From: HGM11416 sp964532155
GTDB lineage: Bacteria > Bacillota > Clostridia > Christensenellales > Borkfalkiaceae
Assembly: GCA_964532155.1 (NCBI GenBank)
Contig: CAZHGN010000021.1
Span: 1 to 25,899, forward strand
Direction: 5' to 3'
DNA length: 25,899 nucleotides
The first letter of the stretch is position 1; the number at the start of each line of letters is the position of its first letter. This document shows, piece after piece, positions 15,949 to 24,234 of the stretch. A program made the translations under genes and the position numbers. The notes under the pieces are model-generated. The model was not told where the DNA came from. It worked only from the letters and a program-made list of their open reading frames with translations, and did no database searches.

Positions 15949-17784
15949 ATGAGAAAAATTTGGATTGTTTTACTTCTCGCGCTTTGCTGCGCAAGTTTAA
16001 CTATCGGTTGTGCCCAAAAAAACGATTCATCCACTTCGGATTCTTCGTCTGGTGGCAACGCTGCGTTTGTTAATATTATCGATTCCGCCGTAACTCTCGA
16101 TTGTTTTGATGATTACTCTCTTATAGCCGAAAGTTCGGCAGAGGGTGCTGTTTTGTGGTCGAGTTCCGATCCGTCGGTTGTTTCGGTGGACGAAAACGGA
16201 TTGATTTCGTCCGGCATTAAACTCGGAACGGCAAAAATAACCGCACGCGTCGGGGACGTTTCGGACGAATGCGCCGTAACGGTGCTTTTGAAAAACGGCA
16301 TTCCCGAAATGCGCTCGGAAAATCGAGTTTTCGTTTCCGAAAACGAAAGTTACGAAATTCCTTTTACCGTTTACTATAACGGCAACGATATATCCGAATA
16401 TCTTTCGTTTGGTTTAAACCCGGTAGGAGGAGACAATAACGTTGCAACCGCTTCGATAAACGCCAACGTAGTTACTTTTAACGGCGTATCCGAGGGTGTG
16501 TCCGCATTTGTCGTATACACATATGCTTTTGATCGCTTGTACGCCGAAAAAGTTGACGTAACCGTTTTCAATACCGATATCGCTTACATCGTTAACGGTG
16601 CGGTCAACAGTCAGTTACAATTGCGTTCGGATAACGAATGCTTTACTTCGGATATAGAAGTATATTATAAAAACGAAAGAGTGTCTGATGAAACGCTTGA
16701 TTGGACTATAGCTAACGAATATATTGTATCGATAGGCTCGAACGGAAAGCTTGTCGGCAATATGGAAGGCGTTACGACGATTTCCGCCGAATATCGCGGT
16801 GAAACTATCGGCGTTGAAGTAAAAGTCATAAAAGACAGAGAGAATATAACCGTCAGCCAGGAAAAACCCTTGGACGTAAACCTCGATATCAATATTTCCG
16901 TTGATACGGTTAACAAAACCAGAACCTACGCCGCGAATGAAACGAATACCGTTTCTTTGAAAGTAGGCAACAATACCGACGCCGGTATAGTAGTGCGCGG
17001 GTACGTGGATGGCGAAGCCTTAAACGTTGAGGGATTTTCTTTTGCAAACGGTGTGGTTTCTATACCGACAAAGGCGTTCGGATCTAAGTTGTACGGCGAA
17101 AAAACTTTAGTTTTGGAAGTGGAAGACAGCGACGTAGTAAGAATTTATACTTTAAACGTGCTTTTAATTACAAAAATACCCACGTCTCTTAACGCTTTCC
17201 AAACGGCAATCGTTATTAGATGGCCGGGGGATAGAATTACGGGCTATTATGTGCTCGACCGCGATATTGATTTTAGCTCGTACGAAATCAGCGTGTATGC
17301 AACCGACTGGAACTGGGATAACGGCTTCAGGGGTACGTTAGACGGCAGAAACTATTCGCTTTTGAATATGCGTTCGGTTATGTACGGAATAACGGCGCAA
17401 ATCGGAGAAGGCGGAGTATTTAAGAACTTAAAGATGCCGAATTTCAAATATAACGGCACTAATACTACCTTGTTTGCAAGAGGTGCGGCAGGTGCTACCT
17501 TTGAAAATATCGAAATAACGCTTAATGCAGACTCTTCTTGTGATGCGAGCACCAATATAAAAGACGCAGGTCTTTTAATATCGCACGATATGCGCCGTAA
17601 CACGTTTAGAAACATAACGATAAACGCGGCAGGTAAGGATTTGCAAAAGATATTCGGCGGAACCGGGAATGAAAAGGGTAGTTGCATTTACGAGAACGTT
17701 ACTATTCGCGCCAAATCCGTTCAGTATTATGAAAACGACGAAAAAACAGCACCTAATGGCGTAACTATTATAACAACCAACTAA
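15949..17784 (+). CDS. Lipoprotein with Big2 and beta-helix modules
   Basis: A 611-residue lipoprotein with signal peptide ending LTIGC (Cys21), followed by a Ser-rich linker (22-36). Residues about 45-112 form a Big2 Ig-like domain (LWSSSDPSVVSVDENGLIS, then GTAKITA). Two further beta domains follow to about 400, the second again Big2-like (NEYIVSIGSNGKLVGNMEG). Residues about 430-611 form a beta-helix-like module (GYYVLDRDIDF, GFRGTLDGRNY, GGVFKNLKM, ATFENIEITLN) that parallels the two modules of the lipoprotein at 3214. Ribosome site AAGGAGG is strong. The stop TAA overlaps the next ATG by one base. Probably a glycan-binding or scaffold protein; no catalytic site is apparent. Confidence 0.75.
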   Translation: MRKIWIVLLLALCCASLTIGCAQKNDSSTSDSSSGGNAAFVNIIDSAVTLDCFDDYSLIAESSAEGAVLWSSSDPSVVSVDENGLISSGIKLGTAKITARVGDVSDECAVTVLLKNGIPEMRSENRVFVSENESYEIPFTVYYNGNDISEYLSFGLNPVGGDNNVATASINANVVTFNGVSEGVSAFVVYTYAFDRLYAEKVDVTVFNTDIAYIVNGAVNSQLQLRSDNECFTSDIEVYYKNERVSDETLDWTIANEYIVSIGSNGKLVGNMEGVTTISAEYRGETIGVEVKVIKDRENITVSQEKPLDVNLDINISVDTVNKTRTYAANETNTVSLKVGNNTDAGIVVRGYVDGEALNVEGFSFANGVVSIPTKAFGSKLYGEKTLVLEVEDSDVVRIYTLNVLLITKIPTSLNAFQTAIVIRWPGDRITGYYVLDRDIDFSSYEISVYATDWNWDNGFRGTLDGRNYSLLNMRSVMYGITAQIGEGGVFKNLKMPNFKYNGTNTTLFARGAAGATFENIEITLNADSSCDASTNIKDAGLLISHDMRRNTFRNITINAAGKDLQKIFGGTGNEKGSCIYENVTIRAKSVQYYENDEKTAPNGVTIITTN

Positions 17785-20267
17785 TGACCGAAGTAACTAA
17801 AACAATAATAAAAATAAAAGCAGACGAGCACGGCGGCGGTAAAATAACGATTCTATCGCCAAAGAGAGTTGACAAGGTTATTTTGACCGTTTCGGCAAGG
17901 TTTTCCGACGCCGAATGTCGCTTTACGTTTAACTGTGAAAGCGGCGGCGATTGTCTCGAGTTTACCGATCGTTGCGATTTTTGCGTTTGCTTCGATTTTA
18001 AGTTAGAAGAGGCTTTGGCGTGGAGCGTATCCGCGCCAAACCTCTATAATTTTTCTACCGAACTGACGTATGAAGACGGCGAACAAGAAGATATAATCGG
18101 TAGTTTCGGGTGCAGAAGCATTGCTCAAAACGGAAAAAACGTATGCCTTAACGGTACGCCGATTTTCATTCGCGGCTACATTAGGGGCGCAACCGCTCAC
18201 GAGCATTCCAATAATTGCGGACTTTGTAAGGAAGATTTTTACCGAAAGAACATCAAAGCAGCCAAAAAGTTCGGGTTCAATCTGGTAAGATTCCATTCGG
18301 TAGTTCCCGACGAGGAGTTTTTCAAGGTTGCCGATGAAGAGGGTATGCTTGTCCATATCGAAATGCGCCTTCCGGACGACATCTATAACAACCTGCGCGA
18401 AATGCAAACGAGCGGCGACGTTTTGGTTCCCGACGAGTATGTAGAAAGCGTGGTTAACAAGCTATATAATCACCCGTCGCTTTGCGTTTACTGTATAGGT
18501 AACGAGATTAAGGACGCTTCCGCAGCAAAGCGCATAGGGGAGATATATTCGCTTATACGTCGGCTGGACGATACGAGGTTGTTTTTAGATACTTGCGCAT
18601 GGGGCGCCAACGGGAGACCGTGCGTCGATATCGACGTTCAGCATATGAGTTATTTTTTTCCGTACGGAAAACACGCCGATATGTACGAAAATACCGAAAA
18701 TTTGCTTGTCGTCGGAGCGGATGAAGATCATCCTTTAAAAACCGAGGGGAATAATTCCGAAACGGTTCGGGAATTGCATTTTAACATTCCGCTCATAGCG
18801 CACGAAGTGTGCCATTATACAGCCCTGCGCGATTTTTCCGCACTGGACGAAAAGTTCAAAAAGTTCGGCAAAAATAAACCTTGGTGGATAGACGAAGAGT
18901 TAAAAATGATAAAAGCCAAGGGGTATGTGGAAAAGTACCCCGAAATGTATAAAGCGAGCAAGAGTTTTCAATTCGAGTGCTGGAAGGTCGCTTTCGAGGC
19001 AATGCGTGCGAGCAAATTGCTCGGAGGGTTTCATTTTTTGCAGTTTGCCGACACCGACGTTTACGAGAATTCCAACGGTATAGTCGATTGTTTCGACGAC
19101 GAAAACGTCGTTTCCTCCGAAGGTTTTTTGCGGTTCAACGGCGACAGAGTTTTGCTTTGCGACCTAAAAACGCGTAATTATTTTGCCGATACGACGCTTA
19201 CTGCGCATTTCGATTTTTCAAATTGTGGCGAAGATAGCGTCTCGGCTGCGGATTTTGCCTATCGCTTATGCGGAAAAGGCGGCAACGTATACGCTGAGGG
19301 TTCGATGAAAAACCTCGACGTAAGCAAGAAAGGGCTTTACGGATTATGCACGACGCGCATACGTTTGCCGAAAGTCGAAAAATCAGAAGAATTGGCGCTT
19401 TACGTATCTTTGAGGGCAAACGGCGAGATATATTCGGAAAACAAGTGGAAAATTTGGGTTTACAAAGCCGAAAAAGCGATGTCTTACGCCGAGTTTGTTA
19501 ACTATTCCGCGGGCGACGCCTTCATTACGGACGATATAGAGAAAGCGCTTAAATTGTTAAACACGGGCAAAAAGGTTTGCCTTATTTATCGTTCTGATTT
19601 TACCCGTCATGTTGAGCATAAAAAAATGTCTAAACCGAAGTATGCGTTTAAGGCGAGCTGGAACAGATTCAAGCCTGTAATATGGGATAGAGGTACCAAT
19701 TACGGCGGTATATTCGATTGCGACAAACTGAATAAATTCGGATTTGCCGCAGGAAGATATTACGATTTCAATATGAGCGCGCTTACTGAAGATTCGGATA
19801 AAATTATTCTTGACGATTTTCCGGTGGCGGTCGAAAGTATAATGAGCGGCATAGACAAGAGTTGCCGCGATCGCTTCGATGCGTATAAGGACTGTTTCAA
19901 TATGCCCGAACTTGAATATGAAAGAACGCTTAGGGATTTTTCGTATATGTTCGAAGTCGCCGCGGGGGAGGGAAAACTTCTCGTTTGCGGATTAAATTTT
20001 AAAGGGCTTGACGAAAACGAACCGTCCGCGCGTTGCATGTCCGAGTTTGTTAAAAAGTATATTGCAAGCAACGATTTTGATCCGAAAAACGGAATTACGC
20101 TTGACGAGTTAAAGTCGTATATGATAAAATGTGCCGAAGAGCCGGTGTACGAGAGTATAATGACTCAATTTTGGGAACTTGACGACGCGCCCGTGGAAAG
20201 CAAGACTTTCTGGCGTGAGTCAAAGGCTTATTTAAGAGAATATTACGAAAGGAAGGCTGAAAAATGA
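17784..20267 (+). CDS. GH2-type glycosidase lacking the N-terminal jelly-roll
   Basis: An 827-residue cytoplasmic enzyme. Residues about 1-115 are the Ig-like GH2 domain, ending in the usual WSVSAPNLYNFSTEL and FGCRSIAQNG segments; the sugar-binding jelly-roll that normally precedes it is absent. The TIM barrel starts near LNGTPIFIRGY (about 122) with GFNLVRFHS. GNE places the acid/base at E241, and IAHEVCHY gives E341 as nucleophile, a spacing normal for the family. After the barrel there is a beta domain (about 465-570) and an alpha/beta region (about 575-770) resembling the amidotransferase-like domain of some GH2 enzymes. Substrate could be a beta-galactoside, -glucuronide or -mannoside. 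Its start overlaps the preceding stop (TAATG) and its end overlaps the next gene by four bases, so expression is coupled on both sides. Confidence 0.82.
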   Translation: MTEVTKTIIKIKADEHGGGKITILSPKRVDKVILTVSARFSDAECRFTFNCESGGDCLEFTDRCDFCVCFDFKLEEALAWSVSAPNLYNFSTELTYEDGEQEDIIGSFGCRSIAQNGKNVCLNGTPIFIRGYIRGATAHEHSNNCGLCKEDFYRKNIKAAKKFGFNLVRFHSVVPDEEFFKVADEEGMLVHIEMRLPDDIYNNLREMQTSGDVLVPDEYVESVVNKLYNHPSLCVYCIGNEIKDASAAKRIGEIYSLIRRLDDTRLFLDTCAWGANGRPCVDIDVQHMSYFFPYGKHADMYENTENLLVVGADEDHPLKTEGNNSETVRELHFNIPLIAHEVCHYTALRDFSALDEKFKKFGKNKPWWIDEELKMIKAKGYVEKYPEMYKASKSFQFECWKVAFEAMRASKLLGGFHFLQFADTDVYENSNGIVDCFDDENVVSSEGFLRFNGDRVLLCDLKTRNYFADTTLTAHFDFSNCGEDSVSAADFAYRLCGKGGNVYAEGSMKNLDVSKKGLYGLCTTRIRLPKVEKSEELALYVSLRANGEIYSENKWKIWVYKAEKAMSYAEFVNYSAGDAFITDDIEKALKLLNTGKKVCLIYRSDFTRHVEHKKMSKPKYAFKASWNRFKPVIWDRGTNYGGIFDCDKLNKFGFAAGRYYDFNMSALTEDSDKIILDDFPVAVESIMSGIDKSCRDRFDAYKDCFNMPELEYERTLRDFSYMFEVAAGEGKLLVCGLNFKGLDENEPSARCMSEFVKKYIASNDFDPKNGITLDELKSYMIKCAEEPVYESIMTQFWELDDAPVESKTFWRESKAYLREYYERKAEK

Positions 20268-21571
20268 GGCAGTTGACCGCAGTTATAGTGGGGTGCGGAC
20301 ACCGAAGCAGGGTGTACGCCGAAATTGCGCTTAAATTCCCCGAGCAACTCAAAATTGTTGCCCTCGTCGATCCCGATAAACATGTCAGGGGTATGTGTAA
20401 AGAGTTATACGGCGTACCCGAAAATATGTGCTTTAACGATATAAGCGAGATTTTGCCTATGGGCAAAATCGCCGATTGCGTTATAAACGGAACTATGGAC
20501 AAATTGCATATTTCTACGTCTATTCCGCTTTTGGAGCAGGGCTATGATATGTTATTGGAAAAGCCGATAACGAATAATGCCGAGGAGTTGCTTGGTCTTT
20601 ACGACGTGGTAAAAAAACATGGCAATAAGGTCATGATCTGTCATGTTTTGCGTTATTCGGAGTTTTATAAAACGACGAAAGAAATAATCAATTCGGGCGA
20701 GATAGGCGAAGTTGTCCACGTCGAAACGCAAGAACGCGTGGGTGTGGCTCATAACGCGATATCGTTTATAAGGGGCAAGTGGGGCAAGGAGGAAGAGTGT
20801 GGCTCGTCGATGTTGCTTCAAAAATGCTGTCACGATATAGACCTTGCTTGCTGGCTCAATAACGCTTCCAAGCCTGAAAAAGTAAGCAGTTTCGGCGGCA
20901 GAAATTTCATTGTTCCCGAAAAAGCGCCACAAGCGGCAGGCACGAGATGTCTTGTTGATTGTCCGCTTGTGGATACTTGTCAATATTCGGCTAAGATGAT
21001 GATTTTGGAAAATCCGCATTATCTTGCCGCATATCCGTGGCAATGCACGGGAAAAGAGGAAAGCGAACTAACGCTCGAAGAGAAAATTCATTCACTTAAA
21101 ACGGATAATCCGCACGGCGTATGCGTTTATAAGTCGGGCGCGACGGTTGTCGATCATCAAACGGTCGTCACGCAGTTCGAAAACGGCTCGACGGCTTCGC
21201 ATTCCATGCTTTGTTCGGCTCAGCGTGCAGGAAGATCTCTGTACGTCCTCGGTACGCAGGGCGAGATAGAAGGCTGGGCGGGCGACGGAAAACTGTACGT
21301 CAGAACGTTCGATAAAGACAACAGGGCGAATATCGATAAAGGCAAGGAAAGGGTTATAGATTTCAACGCGAAAAATCAAAGCGAGGACGGCGGGCATTTT
21401 GGCGGCGACCAAATGCTTGCCCTCGATTTTGTTAAATATATGCGCGGTGAGAAACCGTCGGTCAGTTGTACCGAACTTTCGGATTCCATTAACGGGCATA
21501 TCTGTGTCTACGCTGCCGACAGGTCGATGAACGAAGGCAGAATAGTGTCGATATCCGAGTTTTATAAATAA
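20264..21571 (+). CDS. Gfo/Idh/MocA-family oxidoreductase
   Basis: A 435-residue NAD(P)-dependent sugar dehydrogenase-like protein. The dinucleotide-binding fold opens with VIVGCGHRSR (G10, G12) and LVDPD; the family signature EKP is at 99-101. In the C-terminal half an insertion carries RCLVDCPLVDTC with closely spaced Cys, seen in some members and suitable for a structural zinc, although its role is unproven. CHDIDLACW (about 186-194) supplies the His/Asp pair in the usual catalytic position. Family members oxidise or reduce sugars and inositols, and some support NAD-dependent glycoside cleavage. Position between GH2 and GH95 genes points to modification of a released sugar or of the oligosaccharide. 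Start overlaps the GH2 stop by four bases (ATGA). Confidence 0.9.
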   Translation: MRQLTAVIVGCGHRSRVYAEIALKFPEQLKIVALVDPDKHVRGMCKELYGVPENMCFNDISEILPMGKIADCVINGTMDKLHISTSIPLLEQGYDMLLEKPITNNAEELLGLYDVVKKHGNKVMICHVLRYSEFYKTTKEIINSGEIGEVVHVETQERVGVAHNAISFIRGKWGKEEECGSSMLLQKCCHDIDLACWLNNASKPEKVSSFGGRNFIVPEKAPQAAGTRCLVDCPLVDTCQYSAKMMILENPHYLAAYPWQCTGKEESELTLEEKIHSLKTDNPHGVCVYKSGATVVDHQTVVTQFENGSTASHSMLCSAQRAGRSLYVLGTQGEIEGWAGDGKLYVRTFDKDNRANIDKGKERVIDFNAKNQSEDGGHFGGDQMLALDFVKYMRGEKPSVSCTELSDSINGHICVYAADRSMNEGRIVSISEFYK

Positions 21572-21577
21572 TCGACA

Positions 21578-24193
21578 ATGAAAAAATATTCGATGAAGTA
21601 TTATACCGCGGCGGAAGATTCGCTCGTCGGCTGGGAAAATCAATCGCTTCCGATAGGAAACGGTTATTTCGGCGCAAGCGTATTCGGTGGGGCGGAAAAA
21701 GAACGAATTCAGTTTACTACGAACGAGTTCGCTAATGTTTATTCACTTGGCGGAGTAACTAGTTTTGCCGATTTATACATCGAGTCGGCTTGCTTCGACG
21801 CGATAAACTACGAGCGCGGCTTAAACCTAAACGACGGAACTGCATATTCGTTTTTCGATTGTCGGTCTGCGCATATAGAGCGCACGGCGTTTTGTGATTA
21901 TCCGGACAACGTGTTCGTGTATAAAATCAAAAGCAGTATAAAAACCGACTTTACGGCACGTCTCGTCGTGCCGTACCTCGGTGCGAGAGAAGAAAAGAAC
22001 GGCGGCAGGACGGGTAAGGTCTATGCCGAAGGAAATTCGCTTGTTTTAAGGCAGTTTTTACCGTTAAGAGATTGTATCGGCGAACTACGACTCAGTGTTC
22101 TTTGCGACGGAAACGTTACCGTTACGAACGAGTCCATAACGATTAGCAACGCGAATGAGGCCGTTTTTCTCGCGGTGCTCGGAACGAATTACAAACTTTG
22201 CCCCGAAGTTTTCGAAGAGGGCTGTAATAAAGCGCTCGGCGAAGATCCCGATATAATATTAAGAGAATTAGAAGAACGGGCGTTTAATGTTGGTTTCGAT
22301 ACGTTATACGCAAACCACGTCCGCGATTACGGCGAGTTGATGGGACGAGCCTCGGTGGATTTGGGCGGAAAAGCCGATAACCGTTCGGTGGAAGAATTAT
22401 TAAGTTCATTCAGGGCAGGTAACGAAGAGCCGTATCTTATCGAACTTTATTTTCAGTACGGCAAGCACTTGCTTGTGTCGAGTTCGAGAAAGGGTACGCC
22501 GCCTGCTTCGCTGCAAGGAACGTGGTCGGCTCACGATAAATCGCCTTGGGGCAGCGGGATATGGCATAACATCAATGTTCAGATGAACTATTGGTGCGCT
22601 TTTAATACAAACATTACCGAAACGTTTGCGGCGTATGCGGAGTATTGGAAAGCGTATCGCAAACAAGCCGAAAAATATGCGAAAGAATGGGTGAAATATT
22701 TTGTTCCCGAAAAAGCAAACGAAGATTGCGGTTGGATTATAGGTACGTCGGCTTTTTTGTATGAAATAAGCGGATTGGGCGTGAGTCTTCATTCGGGACC
22801 GGGTACGGGCGGACTTACCGCAAAGATGTTTGCAGACTACTACGATTATACGCTGGACGAAGAGTTTTTAAAAAATTATGCATATCCTGCGATTCACGGC
22901 TGCTCGGAGTTTATGACAAAAAGCGTTAAAAGATACGGCGACGAGTATTTATGCATGGTTTCGGCTTCGCCCGAGCAGATATTGTCGGGCGTTTGGATAA
23001 AAGAATACCGTCAGCAACAGTATTATGCTACCATAGGCTGTGCTTTCGATCAGCAAATGCTTTATGAAAATGCGAAGGACGATATTCGTTTTTCGAAAAT
23101 ATTGGGAATAACCGATAAAGTTACAAGAGAGGAAAAATCGCGTTTGGAAAGGTATTCGCCGGTAAAGATCGGTTATAGCGGGCAGGTGAAAGAATACGGA
23201 GAAGAACTTTTTTACGGCGAGATTGGCGCGGCAAGGCATAGGCATGTTTCGCAACTCGTTGCGTTGATGCCCGGCACGACTATCTCGTCCGATACGCCTG
23301 CCTGGCTCGACAGCGCAAGAAAGACGCTCGAACTTCGCGGGTGCGATTCTACGGGCTGGGCGCTTGCGCACAGAATGCTTTTATGGGCAAGGGCAAAGCA
23401 TGGCGAAAATGCATATATGATTTTGAGCAAATTGTTGAAAGATAAGACTAATGCCAATTTGTGGGACGAGCATCCGCCTTTTCAAATCGACGGTAATTTC
23501 GGCGCAACGGCCGGTATTGCTCAAATGCTTTTGCAAAGCAACGAGATAGGCGAAATTTCGTTATTTCCGGCGGTACCGGAAAAATGGGAAGATATCTCTT
23601 TCGAGAATTTGCGAGCGCGTGGGAATTTTATCGTTTCGGCAAAACGCGTAAAAGGGCAAACGGTGTATTGTCGGATTCAGTCTCTGTCGGGAGGCGAAGC
23701 GTCTGTCGAAGCACTCGGATTAAAAGGCGTTGTCGTAAGAGAATCGACGTCGGATACGAATATAAAGTACAAATATAGATCGGATAAGATTGTTTTTTCT
23801 ACCGAAAAAGAGAAGACTTATGAAATAACCGGTTTCGCAAAAGATACGAAGAAGCCTTTGCCTGAAAATCTTCACGCATTATGGGAAAAAGACGGAGTAA
23901 AACTTCTTTGGAACGGTCGCGGTAAAAAATGGGCTGTTTACAGAGCTGTCGAAAACGACAAGGATTATACTTTTTTAGCTGTTACCGATAAGAAAAGCTA
24001 TCTTGACGGCGATTATTCTATTAAACGAAAAGCAAGGCTTACTTATAAAATCGTTTCGGCGGACGGGGCGTTTTCCGAGCGTAACGAAGGTTGCGTTGTT
24101 TTTCTTAGTCCCGCAACCGAATTAGAGCAAGAAAGATATAAATTAAGGCTGAAAGTAAACAATATGTACGCTGACGAGTGGGAATTAAGATAA
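21578..24193 (+). CDS. GH95 family alpha-L-fucosidase or alpha-L-galactosidase
   Basis: An 871-residue enzyme with no signal peptide. GH95 signatures: LPIGNGYFGASVFGG at the N-terminus, PASLQGTWS followed by SPWGSGIWHNINVQMNYW (N331 and N333 match the catalytic Asn pair of the family), SASPEQ with E466 as likely acid, GWALAHRMLLWARAK, and HPPFQIDGNFGATAGIAQ with D638. The family cleaves alpha-1,2-fucosides, or L-galactosides in some members; which one is not decided by these motifs. The last ~110 residues (from about 765) look like an added fibronectin-type beta domain, less usual for GH95. No Shine-Dalgarno is present; the start is six bases after the previous stop, suggesting translation by re-initiation. 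Confidence 0.93.
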   Translation: MKKYSMKYYTAAEDSLVGWENQSLPIGNGYFGASVFGGAEKERIQFTTNEFANVYSLGGVTSFADLYIESACFDAINYERGLNLNDGTAYSFFDCRSAHIERTAFCDYPDNVFVYKIKSSIKTDFTARLVVPYLGAREEKNGGRTGKVYAEGNSLVLRQFLPLRDCIGELRLSVLCDGNVTVTNESITISNANEAVFLAVLGTNYKLCPEVFEEGCNKALGEDPDIILRELEERAFNVGFDTLYANHVRDYGELMGRASVDLGGKADNRSVEELLSSFRAGNEEPYLIELYFQYGKHLLVSSSRKGTPPASLQGTWSAHDKSPWGSGIWHNINVQMNYWCAFNTNITETFAAYAEYWKAYRKQAEKYAKEWVKYFVPEKANEDCGWIIGTSAFLYEISGLGVSLHSGPGTGGLTAKMFADYYDYTLDEEFLKNYAYPAIHGCSEFMTKSVKRYGDEYLCMVSASPEQILSGVWIKEYRQQQYYATIGCAFDQQMLYENAKDDIRFSKILGITDKVTREEKSRLERYSPVKIGYSGQVKEYGEELFYGEIGAARHRHVSQLVALMPGTTISSDTPAWLDSARKTLELRGCDSTGWALAHRMLLWARAKHGENAYMILSKLLKDKTNANLWDEHPPFQIDGNFGATAGIAQMLLQSNEIGEISLFPAVPEKWEDISFENLRARGNFIVSAKRVKGQTVYCRIQSLSGGEASVEALGLKGVVVRESTSDTNIKYKYRSDKIVFSTEKEKTYEITGFAKDTKKPLPENLHALWEKDGVKLLWNGRGKKWAVYRAVENDKDYTFLAVTDKKSYLDGDYSIKRKARLTYKIVSADGAFSERNEGCVVFLSPATELEQERYKLRLKVNNMYADEWELR

Positions 24194-24234
24194 ATTACCC
24201 GATGGATTATTTTACAAATAGTGAGGATGTAAAA

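Noticed and set aside
24178..24234. GTG start at 24178 for the DraG-like gene
   Set aside because: It would overlap the GH95 end, gives an N-terminus unlike the family, and the ATG at 24235 has a suitable ribosome site.
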